DNA from: Jatrophihabitans sp.
GTDB taxonomy: Bacteria > Actinomycetota > Actinomycetes > Mycobacteriales > Jatrophihabitantaceae
Direction of reading: 5' to 3'
NCBI GenBank assembly: GCA_036389035.1
Contig: DASVQQ010000011.1
Location: forward strand, 372,001-436,000
DNA length: 64,000 nucleotides
In this document: positions 18,676 to 26,792 of the stretch, piece by piece
Layout: every line of letters begins with the position of its first letter
Position numbering within the stretch: position 1 is the first letter of the stretch
The notes under the pieces: model-generated
Database searches by the model: none
The model's input: only the letters and a program-made list of their open reading frames with translations
What the model was told of the DNA's origin: nothing
Made by a program: the position numbers and the translations under genes

Positions 18676-19179
18676 TCAGCCGGTGGTCGCCAGCTGGGCG
18701 GAGGGAGCGCGGCCGCCGGCAGGCCCGGCCTCCTCCGGCTCGTCGACCAGCTCATACCCCTGGTCCTCGGCCCGGATGGGCATGCCGTCGGCGTCGAGCT
18801 CGATCGAGCCCGAGAAGCCGTTCTTGCGCTTCTTGAAGTCCGTGGTGCCCCTGGCGAGGTCATGGCCGATGGACTCCGGCTCGATCTCGTAGGCGATGTG
18901 GTTGGCCTCGTCCTTGACGTACTGCCTGGAGAAGATCCGACCGTGCAGCACCACCGGATCGCCCTTCTTCAAGGACGCGGCGACGTTCTCGGCGAACTCG
19001 CGCCAGAAGGTCGCGTTGACGAAGAACTTGTGCCCGTCCACCCACTGGCCGGTGTCTCGGTCCTTGCGGCGCTGGGTGCTGGCCACCCGGAACGACACCC
19101 GGGACAGGCCCGAGGTGGTGGGACGGTTGGCGACCTCGTCCACCACATTGCCGACGATGGTGATGTTGGTTCCGTACAC
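18676..19179 (-). CDS. ssb: Single-stranded DNA-binding protein (paralogue without acidic tip)
   Basis: 167 residues from GTG 19179, with AAGGAG 7 bases upstream. The OB fold is clear: 'TNITIVGNVVDEVANRP', 'RVSFRVAS', 'KFFVNATFWREFAENVA', 'GDPVVLHGRIFSRQY'. The C-terminus ends in a Gly/Ala/Thr stretch rather than the DDDIPF-like acidic tip through which main SSBs recruit partners. This is therefore probably a second, SsbB-like protein. It lies upstream of ettA on the same strand. Confidence 0.85.
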   Translation of the reverse strand: MYGTNITIVGNVVDEVANRPTTSGLSRVSFRVASTQRRKDRDTGQWVDGHKFFVNATFWREFAENVAASLKKGDPVVLHGRIFSRQYVKDEANHIAYEIEPESIGHDLARGTTDFKKRKNGFSGSIELDADGMPIRAEDQGYELVDEPEEAGPAGGRAPSAQLATTG

Positions 19180-19286
19180 GATGAGCTCCTTGTAGAGAGG
19201 AATCCGGTTTCCCGGGGCCCCGTTCGGGTTGCGCCAACTCAATCGCGCGGACCGGCCCGCAGAGGGGCCTCGAACCCGAATGTGGA

Positions 19287-19384
19287 CGCCGCCGGCGCCT
19301 GTGGACAGCGGGGCAGCGCCGAATAGACAGCGGGTCGCCGCCGGCGCCTGTGGACAGCGGGGCAGCGCCGAATGGGCAGCGGGC
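19287..19384. repeat. 49-bp tandem repeat, 2 copies, upstream of ssb
   Basis: Two copies with period 49 (cgccgccggcgcctgtggac... at 19287 and at 19336); the first 38 bases match exactly and the rest nearly so. It lies between the ssb start and tRNA-Arg and codes for nothing evident. Confidence 0.9.
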
Positions 19385-19451
19385 CAGCGCCGGGCGATCT
19401 GTCCGTCCTGGGACGGTTGGAGCGAGCGCGGGGCCGCTAGCATGGCGCCAG

Positions 19452-19524
19452 GCCCTCGTAGCTCAGCGGATAGAGCTCCCGCCTTCTAAGCGGGCTGTCG
19501 CAGGTTCGATCCCTGCCGGGGGCA
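19452..19524 (+). tRNA. tRNA-Arg (anticodon TCT)
   Basis: 73 nt. Acceptor arms GCCCTCG/CGGGGGC pair (one G-T). The D arm contains GCTCAGCGGATAGAGC, the anticodon arm is CCCGC-CTTCTAA-GCGGG, and the T loop is GTTCGATCC. CCA is not encoded. Confidence 0.95.
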
Positions 19525-19601
19525 CAGAGTCGCTTCTTCCAAACGGTCGTGCTCGTGTCAAACGGTTGTGCTCGGCGCCGAGTCGGAGTTATATCTGCTC
19601 G

Positions 19602-20342
19602 ATGTCCGAGCCTCGCACGTCCAGCCACCCACTCCCGCGAATCGCCGATCGTCAGACCTGGCAGGCCGAGCTCGACGAGCTCCGGGTCAAGGAGAAGGCC
19701 CACACCCGCGCCGGGGACGTCCTCGCCGCGCAGCGACGCCGGTTGCCCATGGTCGAGATCGACGCGTCCACGAAGCTGATCGGCGCCGGCGGGCCGGTGC
19801 CGTTGATCGACATCTTCGACGGTCGGTCCCAGCTGATCACCTACTTCCAGATGTGGCACACCGGCAAGCCCGCCGCCGAGCAGTGCGAGGGCTGCACCTT
19901 CTCCACCACCCACATCAACGAGCTGTCCTACCTGCACTCGCGTGACGTCAGCTACGCGACCTTCTGCCAGGGCCCTTACGAGGAGAGCTCGCGCTACCGC
20001 GACTTCATGGGCTGGACCGTCCCCTGGTACTCGGTGCCGCAGGACTCCGTGGAGCAGTTGATCGCAGGCCGGCACTTCGGCATCCTGGTGTGCTATCTGC
20101 GAGCCGGCGACAGGGTCTTCGAGACCTACTGGACCACCGGCCGCGGCGACGAGGTGATGACGCCGTCCTACGGGCTGCTGGACCTGACCGCCTACGGCCG
20201 GCAGGAGTTCTGGGAGGACTCGCCCGAGGGCTGGCCGCAGCGCTGGGATACCCGAGGTAGCCAGTTCAGGCTGGACGGCCGCCCGACCGCCCAGTGGTCA
20301 CGGATCAGGGCCGGGCGCGACGACGACCTCGGCACGTCCTGA
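19602..20342 (+). CDS. DUF899 family thioredoxin-like protein
   Basis: 246 residues from ATG 19602 ('MSEPRTSSHPLPR'); the reading frame upstream runs through the tRNA and is not coding. DUF899 features: an N-terminal helical block 'RRRLPMVEI', then a thioredoxin-like core 'LITYFQMWHTG' with 'QCEGCTFST' and 'YATFCQGPYEE'. The Cys-x2-Cys is near the place of a thioredoxin active site, but activity in this family is not established. It ends at a strong stem-loop shared with the gene on the other strand. Confidence 0.8.
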   Translation: MSEPRTSSHPLPRIADRQTWQAELDELRVKEKAHTRAGDVLAAQRRRLPMVEIDASTKLIGAGGPVPLIDIFDGRSQLITYFQMWHTGKPAAEQCEGCTFSTTHINELSYLHSRDVSYATFCQGPYEESSRYRDFMGWTVPWYSVPQDSVEQLIAGRHFGILVCYLRAGDRVFETYWTTGRGDEVMTPSYGLLDLTAYGRQEFWEDSPEGWPQRWDTRGSQFRLDGRPTAQWSRIRAGRDDDLGTS

Positions 20343-20345
20343 CGA

Positions 20346-20389
20346 GCCTGCCGGTGGTCGCCGGCTGAGACGGCCGGACACCGGCAGGC
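20346..20389. terminator. Bidirectional stem-loop terminator
   Basis: An 11-bp perfect stem (GCCTGCCGGTG / CACCGGCAGGC) with a smaller inner stem lies between two convergent genes, 3 bases past each stop. No T-tract, as is common in actinobacteria. Confidence 0.7.
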
Positions 20390-20392
20390 GGC

Positions 20393-20692
20393 TCAACCCA
20401 GCCGATCGGCGATCGCGTCGAGCTCGTGGGCCAGTTTGAGGTCCAGCAGGGTCAGCCCGCCCGCCGAGTGGGTGCTCAGGCTCAGCTCCACCGTCCGCCA
20501 GGACAGCCGCAGGTCCGGATGGTGATCCAGCTGTTCAGCCACCGGGGCCAGCTCTGAGATGAACCGCACCGCGGTCAGGAACGAGTCGAACTCGATCGTC
20601 CGGACCAGGGCCTTCTCAGCTACCGACCAGGCCGGATCCAACTCGCGCAGGCCCTCCCGCAACTCCTCGTCGTTCAACAGCGTCCGGCTCAT
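20393..20692 (-). CDS. phhB: Pterin-4a-carbinolamine dehydratase
   Basis: 99 residues, full length for the family. The signature 'EQLDHHPDLRLSW' carries the His-His-Pro catalytic motif and 'THSAGGLTLLDLKLA' is the second conserved block. It dehydrates 4a-hydroxytetrahydropterin, recycling the cofactor of aromatic amino acid hydroxylases. No hydroxylase gene is adjacent. Confidence 0.9.
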   Translation of the reverse strand: MSRTLLNDEELREGLRELDPAWSVAEKALVRTIEFDSFLTAVRFISELAPVAEQLDHHPDLRLSWRTVELSLSTHSAGGLTLLDLKLAHELDAIADRLG

Positions 20693-20766
20693 CTGACTTC
20701 TCCTCCCGCTTGCCCAAACCCTACTAACCGGTCGGGGCGCCCAATTCTGCTCTACGCTTCGCCTTC

Positions 20767-21687
20767 GTGACCGAAAGAGAAGCGAAGGACGAGAAGCTGG
20801 TCTGGATCGACTGCGAGATGACCGGGCTGGAACTGAGCCGGGACGCGTTGATCGAGATCGCCGTGCTGGTGACCGATTCCGAGTTGAACGTGCTCGACGA
20901 GGGCCTGGACATCGTGATCGGCTGCGCCGACGAGGTGCTGGAGACGATGGTGCCGTTCGTCCAGCAGATGCACGAGACGTCTGGCCTGACCGAGCTGGTG
21001 CGGCAGTCCACGGTCACCCTCGGCCAGGCCGAGCGGCAGGTGCTGGACTACATCAAGCGGTTCGTGCCCGAGCCGCGTACCGCCCCGCTGTGCGGCAACT
21101 CGATCGCCACCGACCGCGGCTTCATCATCCGCGACATGCCTGAGCTCGATGCCCACCTGCACTACCGGATGATCGACGTCTCCTCCATCAAGGAGCTGGC
21201 CAGGCGCTGGTACCGCCGGGTGTATTTCGGCCAGCCGCCCAAGGGTCTGGCGCACCGGGCGCTGGCCGACATCTACGAGAGCGTGCAGGAACTGCGCTAC
21301 TACCGGGCGACGATCTTCGTGCCGCCGCCCGGACCGACCAGCGAGCAGGCCGCTGCCGCCGCGGCCGCCGTGCTGGGTGACGCCGCCGCGGCCGCCGTGC
21401 CGGGTGACGCCGCCGCGGCCGCCGTGCCGGGCGAGGCCGCCGGAGCCGGGCAGTCCGCCCATGCCGAGCCGACGGACCCGGCCAACCCCGTCACGGCCGC
21501 CGCCGTCCTGGGCACCGCGGCAGGTGCCGCCTCGGCCGCCGGTCCGAGCCTGGCCGCCGGCGCCGTCACCGCGGTCACCGCAGCGGTCACCGCCGACCCC
21601 GCGGCCACCGCCCCGCAGCCGGCAGCCGATACGCCGGAACAACCCGTCGACCCGGTCGTGCCGCACACCGGTCAGCCGCTAGACTGA
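20767..21687 (+). CDS. orn: Oligoribonuclease with long Ala-rich C-terminal extension
   Basis: 306 residues (GTG 20767). The first ~185 are a complete DEDDh 3'-5' exoribonuclease: '[21 protein letters not shown]' region (Asp, Glu), 'IATDRGFI' (Asp), and '[10 protein letters not shown]' (His, Asp). Orn degrades 2-5 nt RNAs and pGpG in the cytoplasm and is usually ~200 residues. Here ~110 further residues of Ala/Val/Pro/Thr follow, partly encoded by a 27-bp triplicate repeat. The extension looks disordered and is not part of the enzyme. A strong hairpin follows the stop. Confidence 0.9.
   Translation: MTEREAKDEKLVWIDCEMTGLELSRDALIEIAVLVTDSELNVLDEGLDIVIGCADEVLETMVPFVQQMHETSGLTELVRQSTVTLGQAERQVLDYIKRFVPEPRTAPLCGNSIATDRGFIIRDMPELDAHLHYRMIDVSSIKELARRWYRRVYFGQPPKGLAHRALADIYESVQELRYYRATIFVPPPGPTSEQAAAAAAAVLGDAAAAAVPGDAAAAAVPGEAAGAGQSAHAEPTDPANPVTAAAVLGTAAGAASAAGPSLAAGAVTAVTAAVTADPAATAPQPAADTPEQPVDPVVPHTGQPLD
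21355..21435. repeat. 27-bp tandem repeat, 3 copies, in the 3' part of orn
   Basis: Three in-frame copies of gccgccgcggccgccgtg plus nine more bases, coding for [13 protein letters not shown] units. Confidence 0.9.
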
Positions 21688-21691
21688 TCAG

Positions 21692-21723
21692 GCTTCGCCG
21701 GGTGCCGCCGCGCCCGGCGAAGC
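21692..21723 (+). terminator. Strong stem-loop between orn and tRNA-His
   Basis: Perfect 11-bp stem GCTTCGCCGGG / CCCGGCGAAGC with a 10-nt loop, four bases after the orn stop and just before tRNA-His. No T-tract. Confidence 0.65.
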
Positions 21724-21727
21724 GATG

Positions 21728-21800
21728 GTGGGTGTAGCTCAGCTGGTAGAGCGCCGCGTTGTGGTCGCGGATGTCGCGGGTTCGAGTCCCGTCACTCACC
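21728..21800 (+). tRNA. tRNA-His (anticodon GTG)
   Basis: 73 nt. Acceptor arms GTGGGTG/CACTCAC pair (one G-T). The anticodon loop is TTGTGGT, giving GTG, and the T arm is GCGGGTTCGAGTCCCGT. A G at 21727 can serve as the extra G-1 opposite C73, typical of histidine tRNAs. Confidence 0.95.
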
Positions 21801-21958
21801 CCAGCACAGCCGTCCGGTGCAGCCGGGGCTGTCCGCTTCGGGCCCCAGCCGCGGTGCACCGCTGATTTCGCAGTCAGCTCAATCCCCGCGATCAGCGACT
21901 GGCGGCAATACCCTTCAGACGAACACCTCACACCCCACTCATCCGAAGGCGGCCTGGC

Positions 21959-24900
21959 ATGACGAAGCCGGCCGGGCCGGATGTGGTGGTGAAGGTCAAG
22001 CACGAGTCCGCGACCAGCGATCAAGCCCCGGCTCCGCAGAGCTGGCCGGCAGCGCCCGTGGCGGCGCCGCGCCCGCTGCCCGGCTTGGTCCGGGCACCCT
22101 TGGTGGGGGCCGCCGATGACCCGGCTGAGCAGCAGGCGCACCTGGTGGCCGACAGTGTCGTCCTGCGGCTGCGCCGCCAAGCCGAATGGCACGTGCCGGC
22201 GCCCGCCGACCATGGCGGCGGTTCGGCTGCCTCGAGTGCTCAACCTGCACGCTCGCGGACGCTGCGGGAGCTGCACCGGCGCGCCGCGCGGGTCGGCGTC
22301 CCGGCCGGCGCGGCCAACCAGGTCCTGCGCAGGCAGGTCGTCACCCAGCTGAGGCTGGGCGGCGAGGCAGCCGACCTGATCGCCGACGTCGCGATCGTCG
22401 GCCGGCCGCCCAACACCTTCGGCGCCTCGATGGGCGATCACACCACCGCGTTCACCGTGCACGTCAACGCCGTCCAGCACGCCCTGAACGGCGCCCCGTT
22501 GGCCGAGGCCGCCGCCCGCATGGGTGTGCTGGTCTCCGAGCTCCGGTCGCTGCCCGGTTACGCCATGGTCGGGGTGTCGCTGCCCGAGCGGCACCTGCGG
22601 CTGTGGCAGGCGGCCCTGGCGACGCTCACCGATGTCCGGCGACGGCTCGACGCCGGCAAGGGTGACCCGGTGGCGCTTGTCCAACAGTACGTCGGCGCCT
22701 ACCTGGAGCTGCGCGAGCTGGTCCCGCTCAGCACCGTCAACACCGCCATGGTCTCCAAGGCGACGTCGGGCAAGGGCAAGGGAGAAGCCGTCGAGGCGCT
22801 GCGCGCCCAGGCCGGTGGAACACCCCAGAAGCCGGAGGCGCTGGCTGCCGAGATTCTCGGGTTGTTCGACGTCCGGGCGGCCGCGCTGGCCTGCGCCGAG
22901 ACCGATCCGGCTCAGCTGGCCAGGCTCGCTCCGGGGTTGCCGGCCACGTTGGGGGCGCGGGAGCGCGGGCAGGCGATCGTCCTGCAGCACCTGCGCTCCA
23001 TCCAGACCGGCTATCCCGGCGCCCTCGCGGCGCTGGCGGGTGAGCCGGTCGCCGGTATCTCGAGCGGGTCCGGTGACTCAGCCGCCAAGATCGCCGCGCA
23101 TCAGCGGGCCGCGGCGCAGGGCGCCGATGACAAGGTGCTGGGCAGGCTGATCGATGAGATCCTCAGCAACCACGTGATGCCTCGAATGGTCACGGCGGTG
23201 TTGACCGAGATCGAGCGGCTGCAGGCGAGCGAGGCGACCGACGTGGCCGCGTTGATGCATTTCGACGCACCCCGCTCCGGTGATCGGGCTCTGGACAGCG
23301 GCAAGACCGGCAAGACGGCCGAGGCCGTCAAGGCCGGGATAGCCGAGCGGCTGGTCCTGATCCGCGCTCGGCGCACACAGCTGGAAGAGCTGCTGGGGTC
23401 GGACTCCACCTCCGCGTCGAAGTCCTCGGGCGGCGCGGTGGCGAAGGTCAAGGACGAGGCGAGCGGCGAGAGCATGAAAGACGCGCCGGAGTCCGAGGTC
23501 GGAGCCGAGGCCGAGAGTGGCGGCATGAAAGACGTGCCGGAGTCGGAACTGGAACCGGCGGAGGACAGCGAACCGCTTCCCTCGCAACGGTCCAAGCGCA
23601 AACGCTCGGTCAAGGTCGACCCGATGAAGCTGGGCGCGGAACGCGAGGCGCGGCAACGCCACGAACTCGCCCTCGCGAAGGTCGGCAAGAAGGCCGGCAA
23701 GCGAGCCAGGGTCGGCCCGCTCCCGGTCAGCTCGAAGGGGGTCTGGGACGAGTTCGACCGAGACGCCATCCCGGTGTTCAGCGGCAGCGATCCGATCTCC
23801 GAACCGGCGGTCACCGAGCCGGCGGTCATCGAGTCGGCGCCCAAGGCCAGGCAGACGGTGCAGATCGTCTTGGACGATGAGGGAAACGTGACCGAGGTGC
23901 TTGCCGCCGGCCGGCCGCCCTCGCCGTTCCCCGGCGGCACGATGGGTGCGCACACCACGGCCTGGACGGTGCACCTGGACCGGGTTCGGAGCCTGCTGGT
24001 CGGCAAGAGCGTGGCCGCGGCGCTCACGGCGGTGGCCGGGCCGTTGCGCGCCGAGCGCCTGGCCAGCGCGACGGCGATGAGCGCGACGTTCGGTTTCAAG
24101 CACGAGCTGCCCGCCCTGACAGCGGTCAGCCCCGGCCCGCCCAGCCTGACCAGGTTGCAGGACGAGGTCGTGTCCCACCTGGAGCAGGTCAACCTGATAC
24201 CCGGCGCGACGCTGCCGTCCGCCGACACCGGCGGCAAGAGCGAGGGACGCCATCGCCGGGTCCTGCTGAACTTCAAGGGTTACCGGAAGAACGAGGTCGC
24301 CGCCGCCATCGAGGGTCTCATCGACGTGGCCGCTGTGATCGACGACTCCGTGACGGCGGAGTTGACTGTGGACGAGGACGCGGACGCGGTGCGGGTGCTG
24401 GTCGCCCAGCACCTGGCAACGATCGAGGCGGCTTATCCGGGCGCGCGGCGCGCGGCAGGCTTCGACAGTGGCGCGGCCGTCGGCCAGATCGCCAAACGAA
24501 TCAGCAAGCGCGAGTCTTCGGAGGGGTCGAAGAAGCCGAGCAGCTACGAGCCGGCGGCTGAGGAGGAGGGCGACGAGGAGGCGGAGGCGCTCATCGGTTG
24601 GTCCCCGCCAGAGGCTGCGGCGCTGGGCCTGGATGACAAGCTGTTCGGCGCCCACACTCCCCGAGCCGAACCGGGTGAGCTGCCCGGACGGCCGGAATTG
24701 GCGCCGGCGCCGCTGCTGGGTTCGCCTGGCGCCCTGGTGCTGCCGAGCATGGCCGACCGGGCCCGCGCGGCGCTGTGGCTCGATCCGGCGGGCAATCTCA
24801 TCCCCGAGCGGCTGGAGGAGTTCACCACTGCCTACTCCACGGACATCAACGATCGGGGCACCTACCTGGCCGAGGGCGAGGGGACAGTCGCCGCTGCGCA

Positions 24901-25444
24901 TTTCGCCGTGAGCGTCCGGGTGTATCGCGACGCGCCCCCGCCGGGGTTCGACATCGTCGGCAATCTCGGCGGCGGGGACTGCCTGCTCTACGCGTTGCAG
25001 CACGTGTCCCAAGCCTCCCGAGGTTACCTGCTCACCGCGCTCTCCGGCCCGGAGATCACCGCGGCGCGGGCCGCGATCGTGGCCGGGCTGCCGGCCGACG
25101 CCCTGCAGAACGCGGTGCGGGCCATCGTCACCGACGCCGTCGCGCAACGGCACATCGCCGGCCTGGGCACCCGGATGCGGGCGCTGCTGAACAACCCCGG
25201 GCTGCGGCACGCGGCGGCCTGGGTGCGCACCGCCAGCCAGCGGGCAGCCGCCGAGGAAGCGCTGAAGGCCAGGGCAGAGGCTTCGACATCGGCATCGCCG
25301 GCGAAGAAGGACCCGCCGCCGGTGACGAGGCCGCCGGTGATCCGGCACCAGGCCGTCTACGGAGTCGGCGAGCCGCTGGCTGATCAGGCGCTGCTGCACA
25401 CCGGCGGCAACCACTACGTCGCGCTGGTCAGGCGTCCGGGCTGA
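21959..25444 (+). CDS. Large two-repeat protein with C-terminal OTU-like cysteine protease signature
   Basis: 1161 residues. Two copies of a conserved block are visible: residues ~147-185 ('GRPPNTF', then 'MGDHTTAFTVHVN') and ~648-690 ('GRPPSPF', then 'MGAHTTAWTVHLD'), each followed by helices. The middle (~480-600) is charged and low in complexity, with basic runs ('RSKRKRSVK', 'KKAGKRAR'). Near the C-terminus, C1008 in 'GGGDCLLYALQHV' and H1152 in 'GGNHYVALV' match the Cys and His boxes of OTU-type cysteine proteases. No signal peptide or membrane helix. The architecture resembles a secreted or injected effector, but that is inference. It starts 158 bp past tRNA-His. Confidence 0.7.
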   Translation: MTKPAGPDVVVKVKHESATSDQAPAPQSWPAAPVAAPRPLPGLVRAPLVGAADDPAEQQAHLVADSVVLRLRRQAEWHVPAPADHGGGSAASSAQPARSRTLRELHRRAARVGVPAGAANQVLRRQVVTQLRLGGEAADLIADVAIVGRPPNTFGASMGDHTTAFTVHVNAVQHALNGAPLAEAAARMGVLVSELRSLPGYAMVGVSLPERHLRLWQAALATLTDVRRRLDAGKGDPVALVQQYVGAYLELRELVPLSTVNTAMVSKATSGKGKGEAVEALRAQAGGTPQKPEALAAEILGLFDVRAAALACAETDPAQLARLAPGLPATLGARERGQAIVLQHLRSIQTGYPGALAALAGEPVAGISSGSGDSAAKIAAHQRAAAQGADDKVLGRLIDEILSNHVMPRMVTAVLTEIERLQASEATDVAALMHFDAPRSGDRALDSGKTGKTAEAVKAGIAERLVLIRARRTQLEELLGSDSTSASKSSGGAVAKVKDEASGESMKDAPESEVGAEAESGGMKDVPESELEPAEDSEPLPSQRSKRKRSVKVDPMKLGAEREARQRHELALAKVGKKAGKRARVGPLPVSSKGVWDEFDRDAIPVFSGSDPISEPAVTEPAVIESAPKARQTVQIVLDDEGNVTEVLAAGRPPSPFPGGTMGAHTTAWTVHLDRVRSLLVGKSVAAALTAVAGPLRAERLASATAMSATFGFKHELPALTAVSPGPPSLTRLQDEVVSHLEQVNLIPGATLPSADTGGKSEGRHRRVLLNFKGYRKNEVAAAIEGLIDVAAVIDDSVTAELTVDEDADAVRVLVAQHLATIEAAYPGARRAAGFDSGAAVGQIAKRISKRESSEGSKKPSSYEPAAEEEGDEEAEALIGWSPPEAAALGLDDKLFGAHTPRAEPGELPGRPELAPAPLLGSPGALVLPSMADRARAALWLDPAGNLIPERLEEFTTAYSTDINDRGTYLAEGEGTVAAAHFAVSVRVYRDAPPPGFDIVGNLGGGDCLLYALQHVSQASRGYLLTALSGPEITAARAAIVAGLPADALQNAVRAIVTDAVAQRHIAGLGTRMRALLNNPGLRHAAAWVRTASQRAAAEEALKARAEASTSASPAKKDPPPVTRPPVIRHQAVYGVGEPLADQALLHTGGNHYVALVRRPG

Positions 25445-25547
25445 GCCGGCCAGCGCCTAAGGTGTTGCCTGACATCTGCCCGCGACAGAAGTTGACCACC
25501 GCGCCGGCGTGGCTCGGCGCGCTCGCCAGGAACGAGGTAGCCAGGCC

Positions 25548-26792
25548 ATGCCCGAGCAGCGCCGCCCGGTCGTCGCGATCGTGGACTCCTACACCTGCAG
25601 CGACTTCCTGCTGACCGCCTTCCACGCACTCGAGGTCGACGCCGTGCAGGTGAGGAGCGATCCCGGGCTGCCCTCGTTCAGCCCGAGCATGAAGTACCTG
25701 GCCACCGTCACCGGCGCCGACACAGCAGCGCTGGCCGACGAGCTCGCCCAGCACTCGCCGATCGCGGTGGTGGCCGGGATGGAGCCCGACGTGCCGCTGG
25801 CCGACGCTTTGTCCGAGCGGCTGGGACTGCACAGCAACGGAACGGCGCTGTCCTCGGCCCGCCGGAACAAGTACGACATGGCCGAGACGCTGCGCCGGGC
25901 CGGCGTCCGCTGCGCCGAGCAGTTCAAGAGCGACCGGGCCGCCGACATCGTGGCCTGGGCCCAGGCGGCCGGGCGGTATCCGGTGGTGGTGAAGCCGCTG
26001 TCCTCGGCCGCCACCGACGGGGTAGCCATCTGCGCCGACGTCGAGCAGGTGCGTGAGGCCGCCGAGGCGGTCCTGGGCACCGAGACGCTCTGGGGCGAGG
26101 CCAACGACGAGGTGCTGATCCAGTCCTACCTGGACGGCGTCGAGTACGTCGTCGACATGGTGTCCTGGCAGGGCAGCCGCTACACCTGCGGCGTCTGGGA
26201 GTACCACAAGCGGCTGGTGGGCGTTCACAACCTCTATGACTACGAGATCGCGTTGCCGCCCGAGGACGGCCGGGTGGCCGAGCTGATCGACTATGTCGAC
26301 AGCGCGCTGACAGCGCTGGGCATCGGATACGGGCCCACCCACGCCGAAGTGATCATCACCGCGGACGGCCCGACCCTGGTCGAGGTCGGCGCCCGGACCG
26401 CCGGCAACCTGTACCCCGCCTTCTCCGACGAGTGCCTCGGCGTGAACCAGGCCCACCTGGCGGCGCTGGCCTATTCACGGCCGCGGGAGTTCCTCGATTC
26501 CTATGCAGGTCGCCGTTACCCGTTGCTGCGGCAGGCCTGCGTCTACAACGCCGTGGTCGACCTCGACGGCGTGGTGCGGCGCGTCAACGCGGACGTGGTG
26601 GCCGAGATCGAGGCAATGGACACCGTGTTCGAGCTGAGCCTGAAGTACAAGGAAGGCGCTCGGATCCGGCCGACCTTCGACCTGCTCTCGAGTCCCTTGA
26701 AGATCTTTCTGAGGGCGGACTCGCTCGAGGACGTGATGCGCGACTACGCCCGGATCGAGGTTCTCAAGGACCGGCTCTTCGAACTCGACTGA
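25548..26792 (+). CDS. ATP-grasp carboxylate-amine ligase
   Basis: 414 residues from ATG 25548. N-terminal pre-ATP-grasp region ('VVAIVDSYTCSDFLL'), central 'YPVVVKPLSSAATDGV' (nucleotide-binding lysine and Gly/Ser-rich loop), and 'THAEVIITADGPTLVEVGAR' with the metal-binding acidic residues. It should form an amide or peptide bond with ATP; the substrates are unknown. It lies 103 bp downstream of the OTU-like gene on the same strand, so the two may be cotranscribed, and its 3' end overlaps the convergent cobC gene by 29 bp. Confidence 0.8.
   Translation: MPEQRRPVVAIVDSYTCSDFLLTAFHALEVDAVQVRSDPGLPSFSPSMKYLATVTGADTAALADELAQHSPIAVVAGMEPDVPLADALSERLGLHSNGTALSSARRNKYDMAETLRRAGVRCAEQFKSDRAADIVAWAQAAGRYPVVVKPLSSAATDGVAICADVEQVREAAEAVLGTETLWGEANDEVLIQSYLDGVEYVVDMVSWQGSRYTCGVWEYHKRLVGVHNLYDYEIALPPEDGRVAELIDYVDSALTALGIGYGPTHAEVIITADGPTLVEVGARTAGNLYPAFSDECLGVNQAHLAALAYSRPREFLDSYAGRRYPLLRQACVYNAVVDLDGVVRRVNADVVAEIEAMDTVFELSLKYKEGARIRPTFDLLSSPLKIFLRADSLEDVMRDYARIEVLKDRLFELD

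Noticed and set aside
19287..19384. Possible CRISPR array
   Set aside because: Only two copies, with no distinct spacers and period equal to the repeat; it is a tandem duplication.
21728..21958. Integration site (att) at tRNA-His for a mobile island carrying the OTU-like gene
   Set aside because: I found no direct repeat of the tRNA 3' end downstream and no integrase gene in the window.
23078..25414. 778-codon minus-strand frame opposite the OTU-like gene
   Set aside because: Antisense shadow. The plus-strand frame has repeated conserved blocks and Cys/His motifs, the minus frame has none.
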